A DNA stretch of 64,000 nucleotides, taken from contig NZ_JAHUWJ010000002.1 in assembly GCF_019219075.1 (NCBI RefSeq), forward strand, positions 372,001 through 436,000, given 5' to 3'. The translations under genes and the position numbers were made by a program. Below the pieces are notes generated by a model that was given only the letters and a program-made list of their open reading frames with translations, did no database searches and was not told the origin of the DNA. This document shows, piece by piece, positions 26,137 through 34,964 of this stretch; position 1 is the stretch's first letter, and the number at the start of each line of letters is the position of its first letter. This DNA comes from Chitinophaga sp. sic0106 (GTDB lineage Bacteria > Bacteroidota > Bacteroidia > Chitinophagales > Chitinophagaceae).

Positions 26137-26213
26137 AGGAAGGGGGAAAGGGACCTGCGGTCCCTTTCCCCCTTCCTTCCACGTTTTCCATATTGGTGAA
26201 AAACGTGAAAGGA
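26137..26213. repeat. Double palindrome, adjoining hairpins sharing a few bases
   Basis: Hairpin 1 pairs 26137-26153 with 26161-26177 (17 bp, loop CCTGCGG, same loop as at 5659). Hairpin 2 pairs about 26174-26190 with 26197-26213 (two mismatches). The TCCT bases at the junction can pair either way. It lies 20 bases beyond the aminotransferase stop codon. Confidence 0.6.
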
Positions 26214-26232
26214 TATATGGTTGAAACCAGGC

Positions 26233-27426
26233 TTAGCTAAGCTTGCCCAGCCATTCTTTCATGCGTTTAACGCCTTCCTGCAGCTTGTCCATGGAGGTAG
26301 CGTAGGAGAGACGGATGCAGTCAGGTTGTTCAAAGGCAGCGCCGGTAACGGTAGAAACGTTAGCGCGGTGCAACAGGAACATACACAGGTCGTCTGCATT
26401 ATTGACGGTTTGACCTTCATAGGATTTACCAAAGAAAGCGCTGATGTTCGGGAACATATAAAAAGCTCCTTCCGGATCATTCACCTGCAATCCTGGAATT
26501 GATTTCAGGGCTTCGTGAATGTAGGCGCGGCGTTTTTTGAACTCCGCTACCATAGCAGTGGCCGAACTGAGGTCGCCGGTAAGGGCGGTAACTGCGGCGC
26601 GCTGCGTGATAGAGCAGGTAGCAGAGGTAAACTGGCTCTGTATTTTGTCGCAGGCTTTTGCGATGTCCAGTGGAGCGGCCAGGTAACCCAGACGCCAGCC
26701 GGTCATGGCAAAGCCTTTGCTGAGTCCATTGATCAGGATGGTTCTGTTTTTCAGATCACCAAACTGGGCAATGCTTTCGTGCTTACCTACGTAGTTAATA
26801 TATTCATAGATCTCATCGGAGATGATATAGATCTGTGGATATTTTTCGAATACTTCCGCCAGCGCTGCCAGCTCTTCTTTGGAGTATACAGATCCGGTAG
26901 GATTGCAGGGAGAAGAGAACATAAACAGCTTGGTTTTCGGCGTGATAGCGGCTTCCAGCTGGGCAGGCGTAATTTTATAGTTGTTTTCGATACTGCAAGG
27001 TACAAATACCACTTCACCCTGACAGAGTTTCACCTGCTCGGAGTAGGTAACCCAATAAGGGGTAGGGATGATCACTTCATCTCCGGGGTCAACCAGTGCC
27101 AGTACGGCGTTGGCCAGGCATTGCTTGGCGCCGGTGCACACCACTATCTGTTCCGGCGTGTAGTCAAGACCGTTATCCCGCTTCAGTTTGTGGATAACCG
27201 CCTGACGCAGGTCAGCGATACCAGCTACCGGGGTATAGTGGGTAAAGCCTTCGTCGATCGCCTTTTTGGCGGCCTCGCGGATATGCTCGGGCGTATCAAA
27301 GTCAGGTTCTCCAATACTAAGGTCTACAATGTCTATTCCCTGGGCTTTCAGCTCACGTCCGAGCTTGGCCATTTTGATAGTTTGAGGCTCGGAAATCCGG
27401 GACAGCCTCTCTGCAAGTTGATTCAT
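26233..27426 (-). CDS. PLP-dependent class I aminotransferase (aspartate aminotransferase type)
   Basis: 397 residues of the AspC-like (subgroup I-gamma) family. Visible are SIGEPDFDTP near 37-46, HYTPVAGIADLR, SSPCNPTG (PLP and substrate Asn), SDEIYEYINY with the PLP aspartate and tyrosine, and the PLP lysine in NGLSKGFAMTGWRLGY. Transfers amino groups between aspartate or other amino acids and 2-oxoglutarate in the cytosol. Exact substrate range cannot be read from sequence. Confidence 0.93.
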   Translation of the reverse strand: MNQLAERLSRISEPQTIKMAKLGRELKAQGIDIVDLSIGEPDFDTPEHIREAAKKAIDEGFTHYTPVAGIADLRQAVIHKLKRDNGLDYTPEQIVVCTGAKQCLANAVLALVDPGDEVIIPTPYWVTYSEQVKLCQGEVVFVPCSIENNYKITPAQLEAAITPKTKLFMFSSPCNPTGSVYSKEELAALAEVFEKYPQIYIISDEIYEYINYVGKHESIAQFGDLKNRTILINGLSKGFAMTGWRLGYLAAPLDIAKACDKIQSQFTSATCSITQRAAVTALTGDLSSATAMVAEFKKRRAYIHEALKSIPGLQVNDPEGAFYMFPNISAFFGKSYEGQTVNNADDLCMFLLHRANVSTVTGAAFEQPDCIRLSYATSMDKLQEGVKRMKEWLGKLS

Positions 27427-27451
27427 AAGTTTAATATCGGATTGACCAGGA

Positions 27452-27459
27452 CAAACCTA
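27452..27459 (-). promoter_or_regulatory. Candidate -7 box for the aminotransferase gene
   Basis: TAGGTTTG on the minus strand, 26 bases before the ATG at 27426. Confidence 0.5.
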
Positions 27460-27508
27460 CACAAAAAAAAGAAAAATCACAGGGAAAGATATTGGGAGGT
27501 GCTGTATA

Positions 27509-27546
27509 AACGCAGAAGGGGCCGGATTATCGGCCCCTTCTGCGTT
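27509..27546. terminator. Terminator downstream of the DUF4397 gene
   Basis: 16-bp perfect stem (27509-27524 with 27531-27546), loop GATTAT, rich in G and C. It follows the DUF4397 stop on the minus strand. Confidence 0.75.
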
Positions 27547-27571
27547 CAAAGGAATGAATATTTTTTACGGC

Positions 27572-28285
27572 TTAGTAAGCACCGTAAATGATGTTGGTGC
27601 TTGGTTTGTCGTTGCCAGTGCTGCCGGCATTACCGGTAACGTAGGCAGTATATACGCCGCCAGTTTGCAGACTGCTGATTTTCAGGCTGTTGTTGGTAGC
27701 TATCACTTCTGTTGTACCTGCTTTCTTTATGGTGATCACATTACCTTCTGTAATATCGGTAAAGGTGGTAAAGTCAGGACGGAAATAACCATCTGAATAT
27801 ACTACGTTCGGAAATACCATCTTGGAACCCATGTATACATCTACCGGACCTACACTTTCAGACAGGTTATAGAAACGCAGGTTGATAGAGGTAGGGCTGT
27901 AGTTAGTTAAGTTAGATTCTACCAGGGCAGCCTTCACAGGATTGCCACCGTAGATCATATAGGTATAATAGTGGAGGCTGTCGAGCTGACTGCTGGCAGT
28001 AGCCAGAACGGAATCCTTGCCGGCAACGGTAACTTTCATTGCATGCTGTCCGCCGTAACCTCCGATGATTTCAGAGAAAAAGCCGGAAATACCCGTGTTG
28101 GTCAGTTTCGTACCGTTGTCATACAAATCCATGGTACCGGAATAGGTAGACAGGTTGGCCACATTCAGCCAGAATGTAGGGCGCTGCGGTGTAGTATCCA
28201 CATTGTTCTTCAGACAGGAAGTCATTCCCATAGTCGCGGCTATCAGCACTACAATAGCCCATACACGATTGATCTTAGTTAGCAT
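27572..28285 (-). CDS. DUF4397 domain lipoprotein
   Basis: 237 residues with a lipoprotein signal (GMTSC, cysteine 24). The body is a beta-rich DUF4397-like region: FWLNVANLSTYSGTMDLYDNG, SINLRFYNLSESVGPVDVYMGS and a final TAYVTGNAG strand. Such proteins sit at the cell surface or outer membrane of Bacteroidota; function is unknown. Confidence 0.8.
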   Translation of the reverse strand: MLTKINRVWAIVVLIAATMGMTSCLKNNVDTTPQRPTFWLNVANLSTYSGTMDLYDNGTKLTNTGISGFFSEIIGGYGGQHAMKVTVAGKDSVLATASSQLDSLHYYTYMIYGGNPVKAALVESNLTNYSPTSINLRFYNLSESVGPVDVYMGSKMVFPNVVYSDGYFRPDFTTFTDITEGNVITIKKAGTTEVIATNNSLKISSLQTGGVYTAYVTGNAGSTGNDKPSTNIIYGAY

Positions 28286-28347
28286 CTTGCTCTCAGTTTT
28301 TAAAGTATGTGTGAATTTTAGCTTTATTGGTCTTTTCCGATCACGCC

Positions 28348-29541
28348 CTATGGTCGAAAGCGGCTAAGATCGGGTGTTGTTGGCTTCGGTCGTTCCAGTT
28401 CTATCGTGTAAATCAATTCCCCCAGGGCCTGCAAAAACGGTTTTCCGATTTCTTCAAAGGCCTGCTGATCTTCTCCTAATATTCCGTCATGGTTGACATG
28501 TACTGTGGCTGACAGGAGGAATTCTATATTATTTCCAAAGTCGGCAATATAAGCAGTGTCCGTCAAAAATCCATATGCCCATCCCGGTTTATTGAATATG
28601 CGTATATCCGGGGGGATAACCGCCTGCTGACTTCCGCCATACAGGAGGAACTTGCAGTAGGCCTGGTGATATTGTTGCTGATCATAAACAGGGTCCTCCG
28701 ACGCTGTTGGGTATTGCGACATACAACGATACAAAAATGAATAGTCGCCATCCGTTAAACGGTAGCGTTGCTGATTTGTTACAGCCTCCGGAAAAAAAAT
28801 ACTGCGCATGATCTCATGCAGGTGTACGAGCGGGAGCCGGTTGCGGATAGAAAAGTCCATGGGCGCATTTTCCAGCGTTCCTTTGTGCGTACGCCAGGCC
28901 TTACCTGCCAGATCGTGGCGAGGGGCAAATCCGAGGTTACTATAGGCCGCCGGCTGCTGGTAAAGTACCTGGTTGCCCGACTTAAAATGCATGGCGTTGG
29001 TGTGCCTGTTCGCTTCCTCATGAAGGGGCAGGCCCAGTCGGTGACGTATCTGTATATCCGCATAACCGTTTTCCCAAAGGCGGCGGTTAAAGGCTTCCTG
29101 TCCAATAAATTCATAAAGCCGGTTATAGGCATCGTTATCACTTATTAAAAATATTTTTTTAATATAATGAGAGATGGATGCCTGTCCGCTGGCCGCCGTT
29201 AAGTCCTGGTCAACACCGGTGTTAATCCCAGATAAAGGATTGATATACATAGGCGTATGCCTATCCAGTCCGGCTATTCCCAGGTCCCTCAGTTTTTCCA
29301 GCGCCAGTACTGCCGCCGGCAGCTTCACCGTGGAAGCAGGGTAGGAGTATATATCAGGGCTGGTCTGGAACCTGAAATCCCTGAACCGCGGACGCTGATG
29401 CTGGTCCCGGTCAATTTGTGTATAAATCACCTGTAGCCTGAAAGGCTCTGCCCGCCTGAAGATATCTCCCAGTATACCTTTTTTTCTCCTCCACCAACTC
29501 TCCGGGAAATAATCTGTTGTGCGATAATGAAGGGTTTGCAT
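28348..29541 (-). CDS. Class A beta-lactamase-like serine hydrolase
   Basis: 397 residues. The acyl-serine fold shows SxxK as S70-TVK73, an SDN motif at 134-136 (LISDNDAYN) and a KPG triad in the C-terminal third (NKPGWAYG). No signal peptide is visible at the N-terminus (MQTLHYRTTDYFPESW), so unlike true beta-lactamases it may stay in the cytosol, or its real start or export route is unusual. Likely an esterase or peptidase of the penicillin-recognising group rather than a resistance enzyme. Divergent from secDF. Confidence 0.82.
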   Translation of the reverse strand: MQTLHYRTTDYFPESWWRRKKGILGDIFRRAEPFRLQVIYTQIDRDQHQRPRFRDFRFQTSPDIYSYPASTVKLPAAVLALEKLRDLGIAGLDRHTPMYINPLSGINTGVDQDLTAASGQASISHYIKKIFLISDNDAYNRLYEFIGQEAFNRRLWENGYADIQIRHRLGLPLHEEANRHTNAMHFKSGNQVLYQQPAAYSNLGFAPRHDLAGKAWRTHKGTLENAPMDFSIRNRLPLVHLHEIMRSIFFPEAVTNQQRYRLTDGDYSFLYRCMSQYPTASEDPVYDQQQYHQAYCKFLLYGGSQQAVIPPDIRIFNKPGWAYGFLTDTAYIADFGNNIEFLLSATVHVNHDGILGEDQQAFEEIGKPFLQALGELIYTIELERPKPTTPDLSRFRP

Positions 29542-29707
29542 ATATTTGTCGGTATTAACGTGCTGTAAAGCAATGGAAATATATTAAAACCATCAGAAAC
29601 CAGAATCGCAGATTTGTAAAATTCCTGTGCCAATAGTCCAGCAAACTCAAGCCGGTAGCTAATTTGCGCCTATTTTCTAAAGGGCTTTAATATATCAATT
29701 TAAATTC

Positions 29708-29715
29708 TATCTTTG
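29708..29715 (+). promoter_or_regulatory. Candidate -7 box for secDF
   Basis: TATCTTTG matches TAnnTTTG, about 44 bases before the ATG at 29759. The -33 position shows TTTA rather than TTTG. Confidence 0.5.
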
Positions 29716-29758
29716 CAACTCTTTAAAATTTTTTTATTATAAACCCGAAACAAATAGT

Positions 29759-32700
29759 ATGCAACTTAAAGGACTGGTAAGATTTTTTGCCATCGCACTG
29801 ATCCTTATCTCTTTGTACCAATTGTCCTTCACGTTTTTGGTGCGGAACTACGACAAGAAGATAGAGCAGCAGGCCGAAAAGGACGTCGCCAAACAGTATC
29901 CCTCCGCCGAGACGAAGTATCCTGGAAACACGCAATTGCAGGGTTTCTACGCCGATACGCTGAAAGGCTTTGTGAAACAAAGAAGACAAGAGATCGTGGA
30001 TAGCACCAGCAATAAAGAGATTGCAGGGTTTCCATGGAACGTAACCTACAACAAGGCTAAAGAAAAAGAACTGAACCTCGGTCTTGACCTCGTTGGTGGT
30101 ATGAACGTAGTACTGGAAGTAAGCGTAGAAGACGTTGTACGCGCTTTATCCGGTCAATCCAAAGACCCGGCTTTCAACAGAGCGCTGGAAATGGCTAAGG
30201 AAAGAAAGAAAACCAGCCAGACCGACTTTGTTACTTTGTTCGGACAAACTTATGCGGAAGTTGCTCCCCAGGGCAAATTGGCGAACATCTTCGCAAATGC
30301 ATACCAGAAAGACATCAACTTTAACTCTTCTAACCAGCAGGTGCTGGATATGATCCGGAGAGAGTCTAAGGCAGCTATCAAAAACACTTATATCGTACTG
30401 CAAAAACGTATCGATAAATTCGGTGTGGCCCAGCCAAACATCTCCCTGGACGAAAATAAAGGTCTGATCTCCGTAGAACTGGCCGGTGTTGACAACGCTG
30501 AACGTGTTCGCAGATACCTGCAAGCTACTGCCAACCTGGAATTCAGAGAAGTTTACAAAAACAGCCCTGAAGTTCTCCAGAACATCCTCTCCCCAATGAA
30601 CGATGCCATCAGACTGGCACAGGGAGCTACTCCTGCAGCAAAAGACACCACCGCAGCTGTGAAAGATTCCGCTGCGCTGGCAAGTGCCCCTGCTGATTCA
30701 GCTAAAACCGGCAGCCTGAGCGACTACCTCGCAAAAGACAGCGGTAAAGCTAAAGCAGACACTGGTCTGGCTTCTCAGGAAAAACTGATGCGTGAACAAC
30801 AGAAACAGAATCCACTGTTCGCTGTACTGTTCCCTCGCTACGATCAGCAATCCGGCTCTATCATCCCTGGTCCTTCCGTGGGTATGATGCTGCCAAAAGA
30901 TACCGCTACTTTCCGTCGTTACCTGGCAATGCCTGCTGTACAGGCTATCCTGCCTAAAGATGCAGTTTTCGCATTCGGTCCGGAAAATAAAACTGATAAA
31001 CACGGCCCGCTGGAAGTTTACATCCTGAAAGTAAATCCGGCTAACCCTGCTCCACGCGTTGGTGGCGAACGAGTAATCGAAGCTCACCAGGACGTAGACC
31101 AGAACAACCAGCCTGAAATCAGCATGACTATGGATAACCAGGGTGCTCACGAGTGGAGAAAACTCACCGGTGAACTGGCTCCTGCCAATCCAAAAGATCC
31201 TTATACCTTCAACTACGTTGCAGTAGTACTGGATAACATCGTTTACTCCGCTCCTTCTATTCAGGGCGAAATCTCTGGTGGTCGTTCTTCTATCACCGGT
31301 AGCTTCACTCCGGAAGAAGCAGGTGACCTGGCAAACATCCTGAAATCAGGTAAAATGCCTGCCCCTGCTAAAATCGTTCAGGAGCAGATCGTAGGACCTA
31401 CCCTCGGTGCTGAATCCATCGCCGCAGGTGCTAAATCCTTCCTGATCTCCTTTGCCATCATCTTCGTACTGATGCTGGTATATTATAACACTGCCGGTTG
31501 GGTAGCCAACATCGCGCTGATCCTCAACCTGCTGTTTACCTTCGGTATCCTCGCTTCCCTCGGTGCTACACTCACCATGGCTGGTATCGCCGGTCTGGTA
31601 CTCACCATCGGTATGGCGGTAGATACGAACGTAATCATTTTCGAAAGAATCAAGGACGAACTCACCCACGGACTGTCATACGCTGACGCAGTGGAAAAAG
31701 GTTACAAACGTTCCCTCGCTCCGGTGCTGGACGGTCACGTTACCTCCCTGCTCACCGCCTGCATCCTGTTCTACTTCGGTCTTGGTCCTGTACTGGGCTT
31801 CGCTACCACTCAGATCATCGGTCTCCTGTTGTCCCTGTTCTGCGGTATCCTGGTTTCCCGTATGGTGACTGACTTCTGGATGAAGAAAAAACGTCACTTC
31901 GAATACTTCACACCAATTTCCCGTAAAGTATTTAAACACGCTGCTTTCGACTTCGTAGGCAAACGTAAATATGCATACATCATCTCTGCTATCGTAATGG
32001 TAGCCGGTGTATCTTCTTTCTTCCATGGTTTTGATCATGGTATCGACTTCTCCGGTGGCCGTAGCTTCACCGTGCGTTTCGACCACCCAATGAAATCCGA
32101 TGAAGTGAGAGAAGCCCTGCACACTGAATTCGGTTCCGAGCCTTATGTGAAAACAATTGGTAACACCAACCAGCTGAGCATCACTACCGCTTACAAAATC
32201 GAAGAGCAGAGCCTGGAAGTAGATAAGGAAGTTACTGCTAAACTGTTCCATGGTCTGCAGAAATTCTATGATGCCTCCGTAACAGAAGATGCATTCGTTA
32301 ACCGTTACATCGTAGGTTCACAGACGGTTTCTCCAACTATCTCTGATGACCTCCGTTCAGGTGCGATTAAAGCAACTATCCTGTCCATCGTGGTGATCTT
32401 CCTGTACATCCTGCTGCGCTTCAGCAAATGGCAGTACTCTGTTGGTACCATCTTCTCCCTGCTGCACGACGTACTCGTTACCCTGGCAGTATTCTCCTGG
32501 TGCAGAAGCTTCGTACCATTCACCCTGGAAATTGACCAGCACTTCATTGCGGCGATCCTCACCGTTATCGGTTTCTCCATGAACGATACCGTTATCGTGT
32601 TCGACCGTATCCGTGAATACTTCCGTACCGGCGCACATGGTAAAGACCGTGACACCGTTATCAATAAGGCGATCAACGATACGCTCAGCCGTACCGTAAT

Positions 32701-32920
32701 GACATCCCTGACAGTGTTCCTGACCATCCTGATCCTGTTCGTATTCGGTGGTGAAGTTACCCGTGGTTTTGCCTTCGCTATGCTCGTAGGTGTGATCACC
32801 GGTACATACTCTTCCATCTTCGTAGCGGCTCCGGTTCTGGTTGACTTCGACAAGCACAACCAACTGTCCAACGAAAGCGAGTCAGTGCCTGCTTCTAAAA
32901 AAGAAGTGGCTGCTAAGTAA
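29759..32920 (+). CDS. secDF: Protein translocase SecDF (fused)
   Basis: 1053 residues. Proton-driven subunit that pulls proteins through SecYEG. The SecD half has an N-terminal membrane helix, LGLDLVGGMNVVLEV near residue 113, a large periplasmic P1 region with an Ala/Lys/Asp-rich insert (about 285-345), and six-helix membrane core with DTNVIIFERIKDEL and DGHVTSLLTA. The SecF half starts near 700 with GIDFSGGRSFTVRFD and has NDTVIVFDRIREY. Fusion is normal for Bacteroidota. Codon use is strongly biased, suggesting high expression. Terminator at 32950. Confidence 0.97.
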   Translation: MQLKGLVRFFAIALILISLYQLSFTFLVRNYDKKIEQQAEKDVAKQYPSAETKYPGNTQLQGFYADTLKGFVKQRRQEIVDSTSNKEIAGFPWNVTYNKAKEKELNLGLDLVGGMNVVLEVSVEDVVRALSGQSKDPAFNRALEMAKERKKTSQTDFVTLFGQTYAEVAPQGKLANIFANAYQKDINFNSSNQQVLDMIRRESKAAIKNTYIVLQKRIDKFGVAQPNISLDENKGLISVELAGVDNAERVRRYLQATANLEFREVYKNSPEVLQNILSPMNDAIRLAQGATPAAKDTTAAVKDSAALASAPADSAKTGSLSDYLAKDSGKAKADTGLASQEKLMREQQKQNPLFAVLFPRYDQQSGSIIPGPSVGMMLPKDTATFRRYLAMPAVQAILPKDAVFAFGPENKTDKHGPLEVYILKVNPANPAPRVGGERVIEAHQDVDQNNQPEISMTMDNQGAHEWRKLTGELAPANPKDPYTFNYVAVVLDNIVYSAPSIQGEISGGRSSITGSFTPEEAGDLANILKSGKMPAPAKIVQEQIVGPTLGAESIAAGAKSFLISFAIIFVLMLVYYNTAGWVANIALILNLLFTFGILASLGATLTMAGIAGLVLTIGMAVDTNVIIFERIKDELTHGLSYADAVEKGYKRSLAPVLDGHVTSLLTACILFYFGLGPVLGFATTQIIGLLLSLFCGILVSRMVTDFWMKKKRHFEYFTPISRKVFKHAAFDFVGKRKYAYIISAIVMVAGVSSFFHGFDHGIDFSGGRSFTVRFDHPMKSDEVREALHTEFGSEPYVKTIGNTNQLSITTAYKIEEQSLEVDKEVTAKLFHGLQKFYDASVTEDAFVNRYIVGSQTVSPTISDDLRSGAIKATILSIVVIFLYILLRFSKWQYSVGTIFSLLHDVLVTLAVFSWCRSFVPFTLEIDQHFIAAILTVIGFSMNDTVIVFDRIREYFRTGAHGKDRDTVINKAINDTLSRTVMTSLTVFLTILILFVFGGEVTRGFAFAMLVGVITGTYSSIFVAAPVLVDFDKHNQLSNESESVPASKKEVAAK

Positions 32921-32949
32921 GCTTAACTGGAAAAATGTTTGATAATAAT

Positions 32950-32975
32950 AAGGCTGGCTCAATTGAGCCAGCCTT
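32950..32975 (+). terminator. secDF terminator
   Basis: 12-bp stem AAGGCTGGCTCA/TGAGCCAGCCTT with a T-rich tract after it. Confidence 0.8.
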
Positions 32976-32992
32976 TACTTTTTGTATCAGGT

Positions 32993-33066
32993 ATTAAAAA
33001 GGGCCAGGACCTCAGGTCCTGACCCTTTTTAATAATCGTTCGCCTTCGGCGAACGATTATTAAAAA
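32993..33066. repeat. Double palindrome with a shared middle arm
   Basis: Hairpin 1 pairs 32993-33012 with 33014-33033 (20-base arms, one mismatch, centre CCTCAGG). Hairpin 2 pairs 33026-33044 with 33048-33066 (19 bp, centre CCTTCGG). The bases 33026-33033 are used by both. Same architecture as at 5608-5682. It ends six bases from the stop codon of the IscA-like gene. Confidence 0.7.
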
Positions 33067-33071
33067 AAATA

Positions 33072-33371
33072 TTATTGCGGAGTACTAAATACAAAACCGC
33101 TGCTATCCTCCTGTTGCTGATAATCAATCTGCATGCCTGCCAGGTACATGGTATGTGCCTTTTTCATAATCACAGGAATACCAGCGATATCTACCTGGAT
33201 ATCGTCTGCTGCTTTTTCGTCAAATCCTATCATATAGCCCATACCGGAACAACCACCACCTTTTACGCCTACACGCAGGTAAGGGGCTGTTGCGATAGAA
33301 TGAAGCAGTTCCTTCACCATGGCTTGCGCCGCAGGTGTAAACTGCAATGCTACATTAAAACCTGCTTCCAT
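33072..33371 (-). CDS. IscA/HesB-like protein without C-terminal cysteines
   Basis: 99 residues. A-type carriers bind iron or an Fe-S cluster through one cysteine in GGCSG and a C-terminal CGC pair. Here the first is present (GVKGGGCSGMGY), and the C-terminal strand runs DSSGFVFSTPQ and stops, exactly where relatives continue with NPNA and the CGCG pair. Cluster carriage in the usual way should be impaired, or the protein works differently. No fragment of the missing tail is found downstream, where the shared-arm palindrome begins six bases after the stop. Confidence 0.85.
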   Translation of the reverse strand: MEAGFNVALQFTPAAQAMVKELLHSIATAPYLRVGVKGGGCSGMGYMIGFDEKAADDIQVDIAGIPVIMKKAHTMYLAGMQIDYQQQEDSSGFVFSTPQ

Positions 33372-33387
33372 TTCTCTGAATTTTCAA

Positions 33388-33395
33388 CAAAGGTA
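33388..33395 (-). promoter_or_regulatory. Candidate -7 box for the IscA-like gene
   Basis: TACCTTTG on the minus strand, 17 bases before the ATG at 33371. Confidence 0.55.
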
Positions 33396-33429
33396 GCTAA
33401 TTGATGAATATGCCTGTTTCATAGATCTG

Positions 33430-34029
33430 TCAGGCTTTTTGAGCGGCCAGCTCCAGCAGGGTCTGATGCAGGGCGAGCACCTGTGGGATCACCATATGCT
33501 GTTCATCATTATAGATCACGTAATCGCTTAAACGCATTTTAATGGTTTCATCGATTTGTTTATGCATACGTGCCAGGACATCGTTGCGGGATGCGTTATC
33601 ACGCTTCATAACGCGCAGCAGGCGTAGTGGCTGGGGAGCGCTCACGCCTATAATTTTATCGAGGTGATGGAATGATTCTGTTTCAAACAGCAGCGCTGCT
33701 TCTTTGAGCACATAGGGGGCTTGTTGTTCGGCGGCCCAATTGTTGGAATCCCGGATGGTGGCCGGATGTACGAGGGAGTTGAGCAGTGCCAGTTTGTCTT
33801 TATCGTTGAATACGATATTTCCCAGGCGCTTCCGGTTAAGGGTGCCATCCGTTTCATATATATCCGCACCAAAGTGATGCTTCACTTGTTCTGCCAGTTC
33901 CTGATCTCTTACCAGAATGTCTTTAGCCTTATCATCGGCATAGTAAACGGGGATACCCAGCAGTTCGAAAATCTTGCTGACAGTGCTTTTGCCGGAGCCT
34001 ATGCCTCCTGTAATTCCAACCTTTAACAT
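33430..34029 (-). CDS. coaE: Dephospho-CoA kinase
   Basis: Last step of coenzyme A synthesis, phosphorylating the ribose 3'-OH of dephospho-CoA. 199 residues with P-loop GITGGIGSGKST at 5-16, DADKxA-type YYADDKAKDIL, and the VHPATIRD and ALLFETESFHHLDKIIGVSAP segments typical of CoaE. It lies just after the yajC terminator; coaD, the preceding pathway enzyme, is 23 kb away at 56989. Confidence 0.95.
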   Translation of the reverse strand: MLKVGITGGIGSGKSTVSKIFELLGIPVYYADDKAKDILVRDQELAEQVKHHFGADIYETDGTLNRKRLGNIVFNDKDKLALLNSLVHPATIRDSNNWAAEQQAPYVLKEAALLFETESFHHLDKIIGVSAPQPLRLLRVMKRDNASRNDVLARMHKQIDETIKMRLSDYVIYNDEQHMVIPQVLALHQTLLELAAQKA

Positions 34030-34062
34030 AACCTGACCAAGTTAGCAAAAATTGAGAAAAAC

Positions 34063-34099
34063 AAAAGCCTGTGCAAGAAAATTCCCTGCACAGGCTTTT
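34063..34099 (-). terminator. Terminator after yajC
   Basis: 13-bp stem AAAAGCCTGTGCA/TGCACAGGCTTTT with T tract on the minus strand, separating the nusB-DUF1573-yajC unit from coaE. Confidence 0.85.
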
Positions 34100-34119
34100 G
34101 ATATGAGTTTGTACGAATA

Positions 34120-34464
34120 TTACGCTTTTACGTTGGCTGCTGGCGCGTTGAGTGCAGCAGAGTACTCCATGCTGATAGTGGAGCGTTCGATAGTCAGGGT
34201 TGTGCCTGGTGCTACTTCCATAACGAGGGTTTTACCATCGTCATTGAATTTTTTGATTTTACCGTGGATACCAGCAATGTTTACGATTTTATCACCTTCT
34301 TTCAGGTTTTCGGTAAACTGTTTCTGCATTTTGGCTTTTTTAGTCTGAGGGCGGATCATGAAAAAGTACATTACCACGATCATACCACCAAAGATCAGCA
34401 TCTGTGGGAGCGCGCTACCACCGCCTTGTGCAGGAGCTGCTAATAAAACATTCAGCATATTCAT
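34120..34464 (-). CDS. yajC: Preprotein translocase subunit YajC
   Basis: 114 residues, one membrane helix (about 20-38), then the YajC signature FFMIRPQTKKAKMQKQF and a small KOW-like domain GDKIVNIAGIHGKIKK. Accessory partner of SecDF in the inner membrane. Third gene of the nusB unit, 28 bases after DUF1573. Confidence 0.95.
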   Translation of the reverse strand: MNMLNVLLAAPAQGGGSALPQMLIFGGMIVVMYFFMIRPQTKKAKMQKQFTENLKEGDKIVNIAGIHGKIKKFNDDGKTLVMEVAPGTTLTIERSTISMEYSAALNAPAANVKA

Positions 34465-34492
34465 CTATAATTGATTTAATAGTTTATAAAAA

Positions 34493-34930
34493 TTATTTCT
34501 TTACAATATTGCATCGGATGATGGGGCCTACATGGTAACCGGCGCCATCATTAAGTTTGAGTGCTACTTCTTTTTGCGTATATCCTTCTTTGCCGGCGCT
34601 GTCAAAAATTACTTTGATATAGGCGGACTGGCCTGGTTTCAACGGTTCTTTAGGCCATTCCGGTACGGTGCAGCCACAGCTGGAAATGGCATCTTCAATT
34701 ACCAGGTCGGCCTTGCCGGTATTGGTGAATTTGAAGGAGTATTCCACTTTTTCGCCCTGTACGATTTCACCGAAATCGTGGGTTTTTTCTTCAAAGGTAA
34801 TAGCGATGTCGTTGCTGTTGATGGTTTTTTGCTTGATGGAGTCGATGGCAGCGGCTTTGCGGCCTTCGCTTCCGTTACAGGCGGTCATAACCAGGCAACC
34901 TGCGGCAAGGACATAGAACAGTGCTTTCAT
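34493..34930 (-). CDS. DUF1573 lipoprotein
   Basis: 145 residues with lipobox MTAC (cysteine 18) and a single Ig-like DUF1573 domain: ITFEEKTHDFGEIVQGEKVEYSF pattern, then ADLVIEDAISSCGCTVPEWP, the hallmark SCGCT and KPGQSAYIKVIFD. Exported; function unknown, very common in Bacteroidota between nusB and yajC. Confidence 0.92.
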   Translation of the reverse strand: MKALFYVLAAGCLVMTACNGSEGRKAAAIDSIKQKTINSNDIAITFEEKTHDFGEIVQGEKVEYSFKFTNTGKADLVIEDAISSCGCTVPEWPKEPLKPGQSAYIKVIFDSAGKEGYTQKEVALKLNDGAGYHVGPIIRCNIVKK

Positions 34931-34964
34931 GATGATGCAATTTGCGTAAAAATAGCTATTCCGG

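Noticed and set aside
25577-26191. Longer start (26191) for the membrane protein
   Set aside because: The extra 27 codons cross the 26137-26177 palindrome and displace the membrane helix; ATG at 26110 is better.
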